DNA from: JAJPKK01 sp963747835
GTDB taxonomy: Bacteria > Pseudomonadota > Alphaproteobacteria > Rhizobiales > Xanthobacteraceae
NCBI GenBank assembly: GCA_963747835.1
Contig: CAVVGO010000006.1
Span: 1,922,001-1,986,000, forward strand
Direction of reading: 5' to 3'
DNA: 64,000 nucleotides
The notes under the pieces were generated by a model, which was given only the letters and a program-made list of their open reading frames with translations, had not been told where the DNA came from and did not search any database. The position numbers and the translations under genes are program-made. Below, piece after piece: positions 36,644-44,223 of the stretch (position 1 is its first letter; each line of letters starts with the position of its first letter).

Positions 36644-37711
36644 TCATTTCTGATCCGCCCCGACCGCATCGCGCAGCGCCGCGAATCCGTCACGGCGCAA
36701 CAGCGCCGCAAGCTCGCGCTTGATGGCGCCGACCAAGCCGGGCCCGTGAAACACCAGCGCCGAATAGAGCTGCACCAGCGACGCGCCGGCACGGATCTTG
36801 GCGTAGGCATCGGCGCCGCTTGCGACGCCGCCGCATCCGATGATGGGGATTTGGCCTTTGGTGTGGCGATACATGGCGGCGAGGCATGCGGTGGAAGGTG
36901 TGAGCAGCGGGCGACCCGACAAGCCACCGGGCGCATCGCGATCGGGGCTCCTCAGCGTCGCGGGCCGTGCAATGGTGGTGTTGCCGACGATCAGGCCGTC
37001 GATCGGGGTGGCGAGCGCCACGTCGGCGATGTCGCGCAGCCCGTCGTCGTCGAGATCGGGGCCGACTTTCACCAGCAGCGGCGGCGACCGCCGCGATCCG
37101 GCGCCGCCGCGCCGCGCCTCGAGCACCCGGCCGATCAATTCCTCGATCTGGGCGCGCGCCTGAAGCGCCCGCAGGCCCGGTGTGTTCGGCGAGGAAATGT
37201 TGACCACCAGATAATCCGCGAGCCCAGCAAGTACGTCGATGCAGGCGATGTAGTCCGCGGCCCCGTCGACGGTGTCGCGGTTCTTGCCCACATTGGCGCC
37301 GACGATGCCGACACGGGCGCGGCGCCCCAGGTTCGTGGCGAACGGCGCGATGCCGCGGCTGTTGAAGCCGAACCGGTTGATCACCGCCTCGTCCTCGGCG
37401 AGCCGGTAGAGCCGCTTGCCGGAATTGCCGGGCTGCGGCCGCGGCGTCACGGTGCCGGCCTCGACAAAGCCGAACCCGAGCGCAAGCGCCGCGTCGCACA
37501 CCTCCGCATGCTTGTCGAAGCCCGCCGCAAGGCCGACCGGATTGGGAAAGGCAAGATCCCACACGGTGGTGGCGAGCACCGGATCGTCGGCCGATTTCGG
37601 CAGCAGGCGAGCGAAGCCGAGCTTGAGCGCCCGTACCGTTACGGCGTGGGCGCGTTCCGGATCGAGGGCATTGAGCGCCGGCTGCGCCAGCCGGTAGAGC
37701 AAGTCCGCCAT
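36644..37711 (-). CDS. pyrD: dihydroorotate dehydrogenase (quinone), class 2
   Basis: FMN enzyme at the inner membrane that oxidises dihydroorotate to orotate in pyrimidine synthesis and passes electrons to quinone. It has 355 residues. Class 2 marks: N-terminal membrane-contact helices (M-A-D-L-L-Y-R-L-A-Q-P), G-L-A-A-G-F-D-K-H-A, N-R-F-G-F-N-S-R-G, V-N-I-S-S-P-N-T-P-G-L-R with the catalytic Ser, and I-G-C-G-G-V-A-S-G-A-D-A. The amidase gene ends two bases before its ATG, so both are probably on one transcript. Confidence 0.96.
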   Translation of the reverse strand: MADLLYRLAQPALNALDPERAHAVTVRALKLGFARLLPKSADDPVLATTVWDLAFPNPVGLAAGFDKHAEVCDAALALGFGFVEAGTVTPRPQPGNSGKRLYRLAEDEAVINRFGFNSRGIAPFATNLGRRARVGIVGANVGKNRDTVDGAADYIACIDVLAGLADYLVVNISSPNTPGLRALQARAQIEELIGRVLEARRGGAGSRRSPPLLVKVGPDLDDDGLRDIADVALATPIDGLIVGNTTIARPATLRSPDRDAPGGLSGRPLLTPSTACLAAMYRHTKGQIPIIGCGGVASGADAYAKIRAGASLVQLYSALVFHGPGLVGAIKRELAALLRRDGFAALRDAVGADQK

Positions 37712-37713
37712 CT

Positions 37714-39066
37714 TCAGGATTTGCCCGGCCCCGGAGATATCACGGCCTCGACGGCGGCCGCGATCGCGAACAGCCGGCTGTCGGCGCCGTGCTCGCCGAC
37801 CAGCATCAGGCCGACCGGCGCATCGCCGCCGCGATGGCATGGGATCGATATCGCGCAGCGATCGAGCACGTTCGCGATCGTGGTGTTGCGCAGCACCCGA
37901 ATGTTGATGGTGTGGAAATTCTCCTCGCTTTCGAGCGATGCCAGCGGCGGAGCCACGATCGGCACCGCCGGCATGACGAGCGCGTCGAACTGGCCGGAGA
38001 TCGGCGCGACGCGGCGGATGAGGTCGGCCCGCGCGCGGTTGAGTTCGATGTAGTGAGCCGCATCCTGATCCTTGCCCCGCATGATGCGGGTCAGCACCCG
38101 CGGATCGTAAAGCCCGCCCTTCTGCTCGATCAGCGTGTGGTGCCACGCATAGGCTTCCGAGGACGCCAGGCCGCCGCGCCGGTTGATGGTGGCGATGTCC
38201 TTGAGTTCGGTCAGCGGAATGTCGACGATCTTCACCCCGGCCTTGCTGAGCCCCGACAGCGCGCGCGCGTAAGTGCCGGCGACGGTGGAATCCATGTCGT
38301 CGAGCACCAGGGTCTGCGGTGCCCCGAGCCGCAGCCCGTCGAGCCGGAACGGCACGATGTCATCGGGCTCCTGTCCCGCCATGATGGCGTCGAGCGTCGC
38401 GCAGCACGCGACGGTCGCGGCGAGCGGCCCGACCGAATCGAGCGAGAACGACAGCGGCAGCACGCCCTCGGTCGGAATGCGCTTCGCGGTCGGCTTATAT
38501 CCCACGATGCCGCACACCGCCGCCGGGATGCGGCACGAGCCGCCGGTGTCGGTTCCGAGCGCCCCGATCGCCATGCCGTCGCTTACCGAGACTGCAGCGC
38601 CCGACGACGAACCGCCCGGCATCCGGCCGGTCTTGCGGTCGTAGGGATTGCGCGGCGTGTCGTAATGCGGGTTGATGCCGAGCCCGGAAAACGCGAACTC
38701 CGTCATGTTGGTGCGGCCGATCGGGATGAGGCCGGCGGCGCGCAGGCGCGCGATCACGGGGGCGTCGCGCGCTGCGGGCGGCGCCTCGCGCAGCGCCACC
38801 GAGCCCGCGGTGGTCACGTCGCCCGCCATATCGAACAGGTCCTTGACCGATATCGGAATGCCGGCGAACCGCGACGCCGCCGCGCCGCGCCGGCGCATGG
38901 CGTCGACGTAGTCGGCGACGATCCGCGCCTCCTCCGCGTGGACCTTCAGGAAGACCCGCCGGCCTTCGCCGGCCGGGTCCTCGATACGTGCGAGGCACGC
39001 CTCGACGAGAGACCGGCTCGTCGTCCCGGCCGCCATGTCGCGGGCGGTTTGCGCAATCGTTCGCAT
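37714..39066 (-). CDS. amidase signature enzyme
   Basis: Ser-cisSer-Lys hydrolase of 450 residues acting on amides. The triad is visible: Lys in I-P-I-S-V-K-D-L near residue 75, the Gly/Ser-rich G-G-S-S-S-G-A-A-V, and the nucleophile in T-D-T-G-G-S-C-R-I-P-A. ATG 39066 is chosen because family members start with M-x-T-I-x-x-T-A-R-D-type sequence; an upstream frame to 39225 has no such similarity. Its substrate is unknown; it is unlike GatA, as no gatB/gatC genes are near. A second amidase is encoded at 44224. Confidence 0.88.
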   Translation of the reverse strand: MRTIAQTARDMAAGTTSRSLVEACLARIEDPAGEGRRVFLKVHAEEARIVADYVDAMRRRGAAASRFAGIPISVKDLFDMAGDVTTAGSVALREAPPAARDAPVIARLRAAGLIPIGRTNMTEFAFSGLGINPHYDTPRNPYDRKTGRMPGGSSSGAAVSVSDGMAIGALGTDTGGSCRIPAAVCGIVGYKPTAKRIPTEGVLPLSFSLDSVGPLAATVACCATLDAIMAGQEPDDIVPFRLDGLRLGAPQTLVLDDMDSTVAGTYARALSGLSKAGVKIVDIPLTELKDIATINRRGGLASSEAYAWHHTLIEQKGGLYDPRVLTRIMRGKDQDAAHYIELNRARADLIRRVAPISGQFDALVMPAVPIVAPPLASLESEENFHTINIRVLRNTTIANVLDRCAISIPCHRGGDAPVGLMLVGEHGADSRLFAIAAAVEAVISPGPGKS

Positions 39067-39761
39067 GACGGATGTTCCCCAAGGTGTGCCGATACCGGTA
39101 ACGGAATTGCGCCGCAATGTCAGTCGCGGCGTTGGGTAACCGACCGCTCCCTTCTCCCAACCGAACTCAGAGTTCGGCGCCCATCGTGCGCAAGTCGGGC
39201 AGGCGACTTGCGGCGGGCAGGCCAAATCCGCGGACCGGATTTCGCTGCTAACAGCGAAAGTAACAGCGTATTTGCAAAAAATCGGCCATTTTGAGCCACT
39301 TTTGGCGGTTTCCGGTGTTCATTTTATCAGCGCCTCCAGGGACTTCGAGGCAAATTCGCTGCTCGATCGCCGAACAAGGAATTGCAATCGCCGTGAACAG
39401 CGAATGCATTTTGCGGAACAGGGAATGAGCTGCGAATTTCCGTCCTGCTGAAATCAACGGGCGTTGGTTTTGGATGATCCACGTCGTCACGGTCCAATTT
39501 TTGGTGGCTGCCTGCTTATCTTCCCATGTCGATACCAATGAAGAATAATAGGACTATTCCTATAACCTGTCAAACGATTTCGCCGTGCTCCGACACCCGC
39601 AGCGCTGCCGTTTCGCGACGGCCATAGGCGCAAGGCACGGCGTCATGTGCGGCGCGCAAGGCCGACCTTGACTCAAAGGCGTGTTGTGCGGTCCATCCGC
39701 CGCCTGTAATGTCCAACTCCGCCTTCGCCCACGACCAACCGTCCCCGCAAGTGGAGTTCCC
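39067..39761. other. long intergenic region, no supported gene
   Basis: A stretch of almost 700 bases with lower GC than its surroundings, divergent between an amidase and a DUF2848 gene. A minus-strand frame at 39248-39538 has no family resemblance and poor codon use. Three similar 11-base units (GAACAAGGAAT, GAACAGCGAAT, GAACAGGGAAT) occur at 39372, 39395 and 39416, spaced 23 and 21 bases. Promoters of both flanking genes should lie here. I see no RNA gene. Confidence 0.5.
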
Positions 39762-40457
39762 GTGCCTCGCCGAACTCTCAGCCTCACGTTACACAGCGCC
39801 GCCACGACGGCCCGGCGCGACGTCGGCATCGATGACGCGATCGTGGCCGGCTGGACCGGACGCGATCCGGCGGCGGTCGAAAAACACATCCGCGAGCTTG
39901 AAGCGCTGGGGGTCAAGCGCCCGGCCTCGACGCCGATCTTCTACCGGGTTGCGGCGGCACGGCTCACCACCGGCAGCGAAATCGAGGTGGTCGGCGCCGG
40001 CTCGGGTGGCGAGGTCGAGTTCGTGCTGGTGCAACACGACGGCCGCCTGTGGGTCGGAACCGGCTCCGATCACACCGATCGCGAGGTCGAGACCTACGGG
40101 GTCACGGTCTCGAAGCAGATGTGTGACAAGCCGCTGGCGCCGGTATTCTGGGCATTCGACGAGGTCGCGCCGCATTGGGACCGGCTCACGCTGCGCGCCC
40201 ACGTAATCGAGAGCGGCGAGCGCAAGGTCTATCAGGACGGCCCCGTCACCGCGATGCTGGCGCCCCTCGACCTGATCGGCCGCTATCTCAACGGCGCCGG
40301 CCGCCTGCCCGAGAACAGCCTGATGTTCTGCGGCACGCTAGCGGCCCGCGGCGGCGTGCGGCCGACCACGCGGTTTGAGTTCGAAATAGAGGACCCCGTG
40401 CTCGGCCGGAAGATTGCGCACGGCTATTCGGTCAGGGTGCTGCCGCTGTTGGGGTGA
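39762..40457 (+). CDS. DUF2848 family protein
   Basis: A 231-residue protein of the DUF2848 family, distantly related to the fumarylacetoacetate hydrolase fold. GTG 39762 gives M-P-R-R-T-L-S-L-T-L, and the family pattern continues with A-G-W-T-G-R-D, H-I-R-E-L, the long G-S-D-H-T-D-R-E-V-E-T-Y-G-V block, K-Q-M-C-D-K-P and L-M-F-C-G-T. The role is not established; members often occur in amino-acid or amide catabolic clusters, sometimes beside amidases as here. It is divergent from the amidase gene. Confidence 0.8.
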   Translation: MPRRTLSLTLHSAATTARRDVGIDDAIVAGWTGRDPAAVEKHIRELEALGVKRPASTPIFYRVAAARLTTGSEIEVVGAGSGGEVEFVLVQHDGRLWVGTGSDHTDREVETYGVTVSKQMCDKPLAPVFWAFDEVAPHWDRLTLRAHVIESGERKVYQDGPVTAMLAPLDLIGRYLNGAGRLPENSLMFCGTLAARGGVRPTTRFEFEIEDPVLGRKIAHGYSVRVLPLLG

Positions 40458-40681
40458 GCGGCCGACATTACGAAGCTGGCGTCAGTTAAGACTGTACCGG
40501 TCCCTCGTGAAGGGTTCGGATTTCGAAGAGCCGCGAACATCGAATTAGACACCCCAAGGTCTTCAGCTAACCTTTGATTAAATTTATAAGCGTCCCACGC
40601 CCCGTCGCTACGCAATTCACCCGGAAGTCCAATGTTGGCAGCCTCTTCGGGCGATCCAACAAAGGAGGGGGCTGAAGGCGC

Positions 40682-40771
40682 TATGAGACGGCCAAGCTGC
40701 TCGTGAAGCACCTGCCGGCGCGGCGCGAGTTAATGGACGCATGGGCAAGCTTCGCCCGTCCCGATCCCTAG
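40682..40771 (+). pseudogene. possible C-terminal remnant of a tyrosine recombinase
   Basis: Thirty in-frame codons read Y-E-T-A-K-L-L-V-K-H-L-P-A-R-R-E-L-M-D-A-W-A-S-F and end at a TAG. The R-R-x-L-M-x-A-W-A-x-F/Y pattern just before the stop is common at the end of phage-type integrases of alphaproteobacteria. Nothing catalytic is present and the piece is short, so the call is weak. The rest of the gap 40458-40767 holds no gene I can support. Confidence 0.25.
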
Positions 40772-40977
40772 GCGCCTTTCACGAACCAAAGCTCACCTTG
40801 CGAGGGTTTATTCTCAATGCCGCAGCCATGCTGAAGTGCGAACGCCAGACAAGCGGCTCGCGCTGCGTCGTCTGGTTCTCCCGGCGGAAATAGATCGGCG
40901 AAAAGGTCATGATGAATAGCCGCAAATTGATCCGGCCCCATTTCGTCTAATCTCGTGCCCAATTCGTCCAAGGTCAT
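40768..40977 (-). CDS. hypothetical protein
   Basis: A 69-residue acidic protein: M-T-L-D-E-L-G-T-R-L-D-E-M, then L-F-P-P-G-E-P-D-D-A-A-R-A-A-C-L and an end reading E-L-W-F-V-K-G-A. I do not recognise the family. The sequence looks like a real soluble helical protein with reasonable codon use. It lies at the left side of the accessory island, divergent from the GIY-YIG gene (103 bases between starts). Confidence 0.45.
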   Translation of the reverse strand: MTLDELGTRLDEMGPDQFAAIHHDLFADLFPPGEPDDAARAACLAFALQHGCGIENKPSQGELWFVKGA

Positions 40978-41080
40978 AACGAACGTGTCCGCGCTCGGCC
41001 ACTCTACGCTGGGATTACATCGTAGCTCGGTCCGATTATCCAGCAGAGACGGCCGCCGACGAATCGGGTACGTTGTCTGA

Positions 41081-41722
41081 ATGGAGACTAAGTTCTTCGA
41101 AGCCTTGGTGAACGTTCTGTCCGACATTTGGTGGTTGGAGGACCTTCCGGAATGGATACCGTGCACCGACTGCGATCTTCTGCGCGACCTTCCTTCGATG
41201 GCAGAAAGGCACAAGTGGCTTCGCAAGGCAAAAGCTGAAATCACGCGCCGGCAAATTCAAGAGCAAGTCGATGAGATTGCGGAGGCGTGGGAGCACGAAG
41301 ACGAGATAGCCATTCAAGTGCTAACAGCAGCCTTTCCAGAGGATTTGAAATTACGTAAGAAGCTCACGCCATCTCAGCGGCGGACGTGGATCGATAAGGC
41401 CACACTTGCGGCGTGCGGGCGGTCCGATGAAATCGCAGCCAAAGAGCCAACGATATACTTCATCTCCGCTGACGACGACCTAATCAAGATAGGCTACACC
41501 ACCAATATCAACGCGCGCATGCGGTCGTTACGGACGGCTCATCCGAAAGAGCTTCGCATTCTCCTCGTTATTCCGGGATCGCGCGATGATGAACAAGAGT
41601 TGCATCGGCGCTTTGATGCCTTCCGGGTTGGTCGCGAATGGTTCAAGCACTGCGAACCAATTCGCGACTACATCGCATCTCAGCAAACAGCCGCCGTATG
41701 TCGCGACGCCACGACTGAGTGA
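41081..41722 (+). CDS. GIY-YIG nuclease domain protein (MUG113/T5orf172 type)
   Basis: A 213-residue protein. Residues 1-120 are helical and charged with no known domain. Residues about 124-192 form a compact GIY-YIG-like domain: I-Y-F-I-S-A-D-D-D-L-I-K-I-G-Y-T, N-I-N-A-R-M-R-S-L, then the H-R-R-F region and G-R-E-W-F, matching the T5orf172/MUG113 subgroup. The Tyr, Lys-Ile-Gly, Arg and Glu positions are kept, so nuclease activity is plausible. GC content is lower than in the core. It converges on the PD-(D/E)XK nuclease gene with 46 bases between stops. Confidence 0.75.
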   Translation: METKFFEALVNVLSDIWWLEDLPEWIPCTDCDLLRDLPSMAERHKWLRKAKAEITRRQIQEQVDEIAEAWEHEDEIAIQVLTAAFPEDLKLRKKLTPSQRRTWIDKATLAACGRSDEIAAKEPTIYFISADDDLIKIGYTTNINARMRSLRTAHPKELRILLVIPGSRDDEQELHRRFDAFRVGREWFKHCEPIRDYIASQQTAAVCRDATTE

Positions 41723-41768
41723 TCCATATTTTTGCGAGTTGCGAAAAAATCACAAGTAAAGCCGATAA

Positions 41769-42815
41769 TCATTCCAAAGAGATGCCGAATTGGGCCCGCA
41801 AAAAATCTATTGTTTTCAGGTCACGAAGTTTACACACAATATTTTGGTTTGCGAACATGCCATCGAACCTTTTGGCTTCGGCAACCGGAACGGTTTTGAT
41901 CCAATCGACACCAACGGCGTACTCCGCCCGAGTCACATCTTCGCCGGGCCGTAACATTCCCGGTTGAGTTAGCGGCTGTTCAAATAGCGGCCCGTTTTTG
42001 GTCTGAAATTCATGTGCGATCACCGCAGCCGCTGTAACAATTCCGTACCCTACGTACCCAGCACCCTTCTGATAGGAGACAATTCGATCCCCGGAATGTA
42101 ATCGATTTAGCGGGCCAGAGTATTTTTCGCCTCCACCCGCTGCTATGAAACCGTAGCGTCGCATGTCCTCCCAAGAACGGTGCGGGCCTTCGCCAACGTT
42201 GACGTACCAGAGGCCGGACCAAGGACCCTTTGCCTTTGCAACCGATCGCTCGGCGACCTCGGATTGGTCGAGCAGCCAGTCCGTCGCCAGCAGGGTTTTG
42301 CCGTCGTCCTCGAACACCGTAAAGAATGCTGAATTGATGGCGAGATCGTACGTCTCCGACAAATAACGCACAATTCGCTGAGACGAGGTATCGAATTTGC
42401 TGGCGATGATCACCATGGAGTGGCTCTCGTTGAGCGTCTCGGGCAGCGCTATTTCGAAACGCTCGCGGAATGCCTGCTCAAGGTCCATTTTGAGATGTTT
42501 GACCGCAATCTCGTGGACCTCTCGCGTCTTGAGGGTCACAATCCAACTCGCATAGTCAAGGATTTGGGCGATAACCTCGCGTGGCGTGCGATCCCGCTTT
42601 AGTTCCAAGATTGCAAGATTGCCATCCTCATCAATGCCTAATAGGTCAACCCGGCCGCGGTCAGGGGCCACAACCTCGCGCCCAATAATCAGCAATTCGA
42701 GTCCCAAAAGCTCGGGACGTTCGGCGATCCAGTTTTGGATCATGTTCTCGTTCGCAAGCTTTCCCACGGCTACCTGCACAGGAGCACCATCGGATAGCTT
42801 ATAAAGTCGCGTCAT
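41769..42815 (-). CDS. PD-(D/E)XK (NucS/DUF91-like) nuclease with C-terminal PUA/EVE-like domain
   Basis: A 348-residue two-domain protein. The N-terminal part has the nuclease core: D57 in G-R-V-D-L-L-G, then E71-x-K73 in A-I-L-E-L-K-R-D, and Q-I-L-D-Y-A-S-W, typical of NucS/DUF91-like enzymes. From about residue 205, G-L-W-Y-V-N-V-G, R-Y-G-F-I-A-A-G-G-G and the later Y-V-G-Y-G-I-V form a PUA/EVE-like module, a fold that often reads modified bases. Start 42815 is the ATG of M-T-R-L-Y-K-L. The combination suggests a modification-dependent defence nuclease; this is inference. Confidence 0.72.
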   Translation of the reverse strand: MTRLYKLSDGAPVQVAVGKLANENMIQNWIAERPELLGLELLIIGREVVAPDRGRVDLLGIDEDGNLAILELKRDRTPREVIAQILDYASWIVTLKTREVHEIAVKHLKMDLEQAFRERFEIALPETLNESHSMVIIASKFDTSSQRIVRYLSETYDLAINSAFFTVFEDDGKTLLATDWLLDQSEVAERSVAKAKGPWSGLWYVNVGEGPHRSWEDMRRYGFIAAGGGEKYSGPLNRLHSGDRIVSYQKGAGYVGYGIVTAAAVIAHEFQTKNGPLFEQPLTQPGMLRPGEDVTRAEYAVGVDWIKTVPVAEAKRFDGMFANQNIVCKLRDLKTIDFLRAQFGISLE

Positions 42816-42872
42816 TCGAAATTCGCCCCGCTCGCCGCACCATAGCCAGTGCATCACTCGCGCATATTGCGG

Positions 42873-43067
42873 TCAATCTCCCCTTTGTGAAAGCCGCGAC
42901 AGCGGGCTCACGCGACGGCCGATTTGCTGCATCAATGCAGTGCCGCCGCCGAACGTCCAATGATAGATCATGGTTTGTTCGGAATTGACTTGTCGGATGA
43001 GCGAGCAGGCTTCTCGCAATAGTCTCGCCCATTCCGATGGTGCAGGAAGTTTGTCCGGATCGCTCAT
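42873..43067 (-). pseudogene. truncated AbiEii/AbiGii-type nucleotidyltransferase toxin
   Basis: The 64-residue product M-S-D-P-D-K-L-P to Q-R-G-D carries the N-terminal part of AbiEii-like nucleotidyltransferases: Y-H-W-T-F-G-G-G-T-A-L-M-Q-Q-I, where the G-G-G-T-A-L is the nucleotide-binding start of the fold. The catalytic Asp pair that should follow within 15 residues (H-D-I-D-I-F type) is missing, as is the rest of the usual roughly 250-residue protein. The ATG overlaps the stop of the upstream partner gene (ATGA), as in functional systems. Confidence 0.55.
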
Positions 43068-43324
43068 TCGGCGAGCGGGAAGGACGCGCCCGAACACGCT
43101 GCAAAAGCCTTTGCCGCGGCCTTAAGCTGCGCGTCAGTAACACCAAACTCATGGGCGAATTCGACTTGCAGTTCCGGCTCAACATCACCAAAAAACGACC
43201 ACACATGACCCGGCTTAATCTCAGCCAAGGCCGGATCGAGCAAGCAATCAGCAAGCGTCTGCGCGTCCAACTTTTCGCGGTATGGCGCATTCACGGTTGC
43301 GAGAACAAGCGCGGGAGATTTCAT
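43064..43324 (-). CDS. hypothetical protein, partner of AbiEii-type toxin
   Basis: An 86-residue protein starting M-K-S-P-A-L-V-L-A-T-V-N-A-P-Y and ending S-F-P-L-A-E. I do not recognise its family. It immediately precedes, and overlaps by four bases, the truncated AbiEii-type gene, so by position it is the antitoxin or an accessory partner. Its length is in the range of small antitoxins, but no DNA-binding motif is evident. Confidence 0.45.
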   Translation of the reverse strand: MKSPALVLATVNAPYREKLDAQTLADCLLDPALAEIKPGHVWSFFGDVEPELQVEFAHEFGVTDAQLKAAAKAFAACSGASFPLAE

Positions 43325-43556
43325 CTGCCATCACCTTACGCCCAGTGGATCGAGTCCATGGGGCACTCCGTCCGTGCAGCCTTGCGATACATTGCCAAGC
43401 GAAAGGTTATCGCCCCATCGCAGCTATCGGTTGCAAATCGGTTGACCGGAAAGTATCGGATGGCCGCATGTCCCGACAAGTCCCACTATGGCCTTAACTC
43501 AATGTAGGTAACGACGTGTGTAACGGGCCAGCAACGACAACGATCTCAGGTGTCCC

Positions 43557-43943
43557 ATGCCGATGAACAAGCCGCATCTCGAATTCCATCCGGTCGACTT
43601 GAAGGAGGGCTGGCATACGCCCGCCGGCTATCCGTCCGGGATCAAGCAGAAGATCCTGGCAAGCGATCTCGACGAGACCCGCAAGATGGGGAGCCGCTCG
43701 CGGCTGTTGAAATTCGATCCGGGCGTCTACACCACGGCGCCGTTCGTTCACGACCATTGGGAGGAGGTCTACCTGATGTCGGGCGACCTCATCGTCGGCA
43801 ATGACGCCAGCGGCAAGGGCGGCGAGCCGTTCCGGGCGCCGACCTATGCGTGCCGGCCGCCGGGCGCGGTCCATGGTCCGTTCAAGTCCGACACCGGATG
43901 CACGCTGTTCGAAATCCACTACTACGACGAAACCAAGAAGTGA
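43557..43943 (+). CDS. cupin-domain protein (ChrR-like)
   Basis: A 128-residue single-cupin protein. Metal-site candidates are H-D-H in F-V-H-D-H-W-E-E-V-Y (cupin motif 1, with the Glu) and the later H in P-G-A-V-H-G-P-F (motif 2). The length and the P-x-D-x-x-x-G-W-H opening resemble ChrR-like cupins and small acid-processing cupins. It may be an isomerase or dioxygenase-like enzyme, or a sensor. It is 280 bases before an amidase gene, separated from it by a dispersed repeat. Confidence 0.78.
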   Translation: MPMNKPHLEFHPVDLKEGWHTPAGYPSGIKQKILASDLDETRKMGSRSRLLKFDPGVYTTAPFVHDHWEEVYLMSGDLIVGNDASGKGGEPFRAPTYACRPPGAVHGPFKSDTGCTLFEIHYYDETKK

Positions 43944-44004
43944 AAATCGCCGCGCCAAGTTGGACGGCAGCTGGCGTTGTGGTTCCAACGCTTGATTCCC
44001 AATA

Positions 44005-44120
44005 TTGTCATCGCCCGGCCTTGACCGGGCGATCCAGTAACCACGCAGTCTCGTGTGAGGCACTGCCTCCGCCCATCGATTGGCCGGTGGTTACTGGATG
44101 CCCGCTTTCGCGGGCATGAC
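44005..44120. repeat. dispersed palindromic repeat
   Basis: Inverted arms GATCCAGTAACCAC (44031-44044) and GTGGTTACTGGATG (44087-44100) pair closely. Each flank carries its own hairpin: CGCCCGG with CCGGGCG at 44012-44031, and GCCCGC with GCGGGC at 44100-44115. This ATCCAGTAA / TTACTGGAT element with the GCGGGCATGAC end is a common intergenic repeat in Bradyrhizobium-like and other alphaproteobacterial genomes. It may also end transcription of the cupin gene. Confidence 0.75.
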
Positions 44121-44223
44121 ACTGATGAGGTATGAACCGTTAGTTTCGCAACACTAGGCCAAGCCTGACGGAAGCCGGAGCGCATCCGGACCGGCGTCGG
44201 CCGGGATCACATGAGGTGGTAAC

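Noticed and set aside
37789..39294. 501-residue open frame on the plus strand
   Set aside because: Antisense to the amidase gene with its full Ser-Ser-Lys triad.
39248..39538. 96-residue frame on the minus strand
   Set aside because: No family similarity, atypical codon use and internal short repeats; treated as intergenic.
40424..40711. 95-residue frame on the minus strand
   Set aside because: Overlaps the end of the DUF2848 gene and has no motif; the recombinase-like tail on the other strand is a slightly better reading, though weak.
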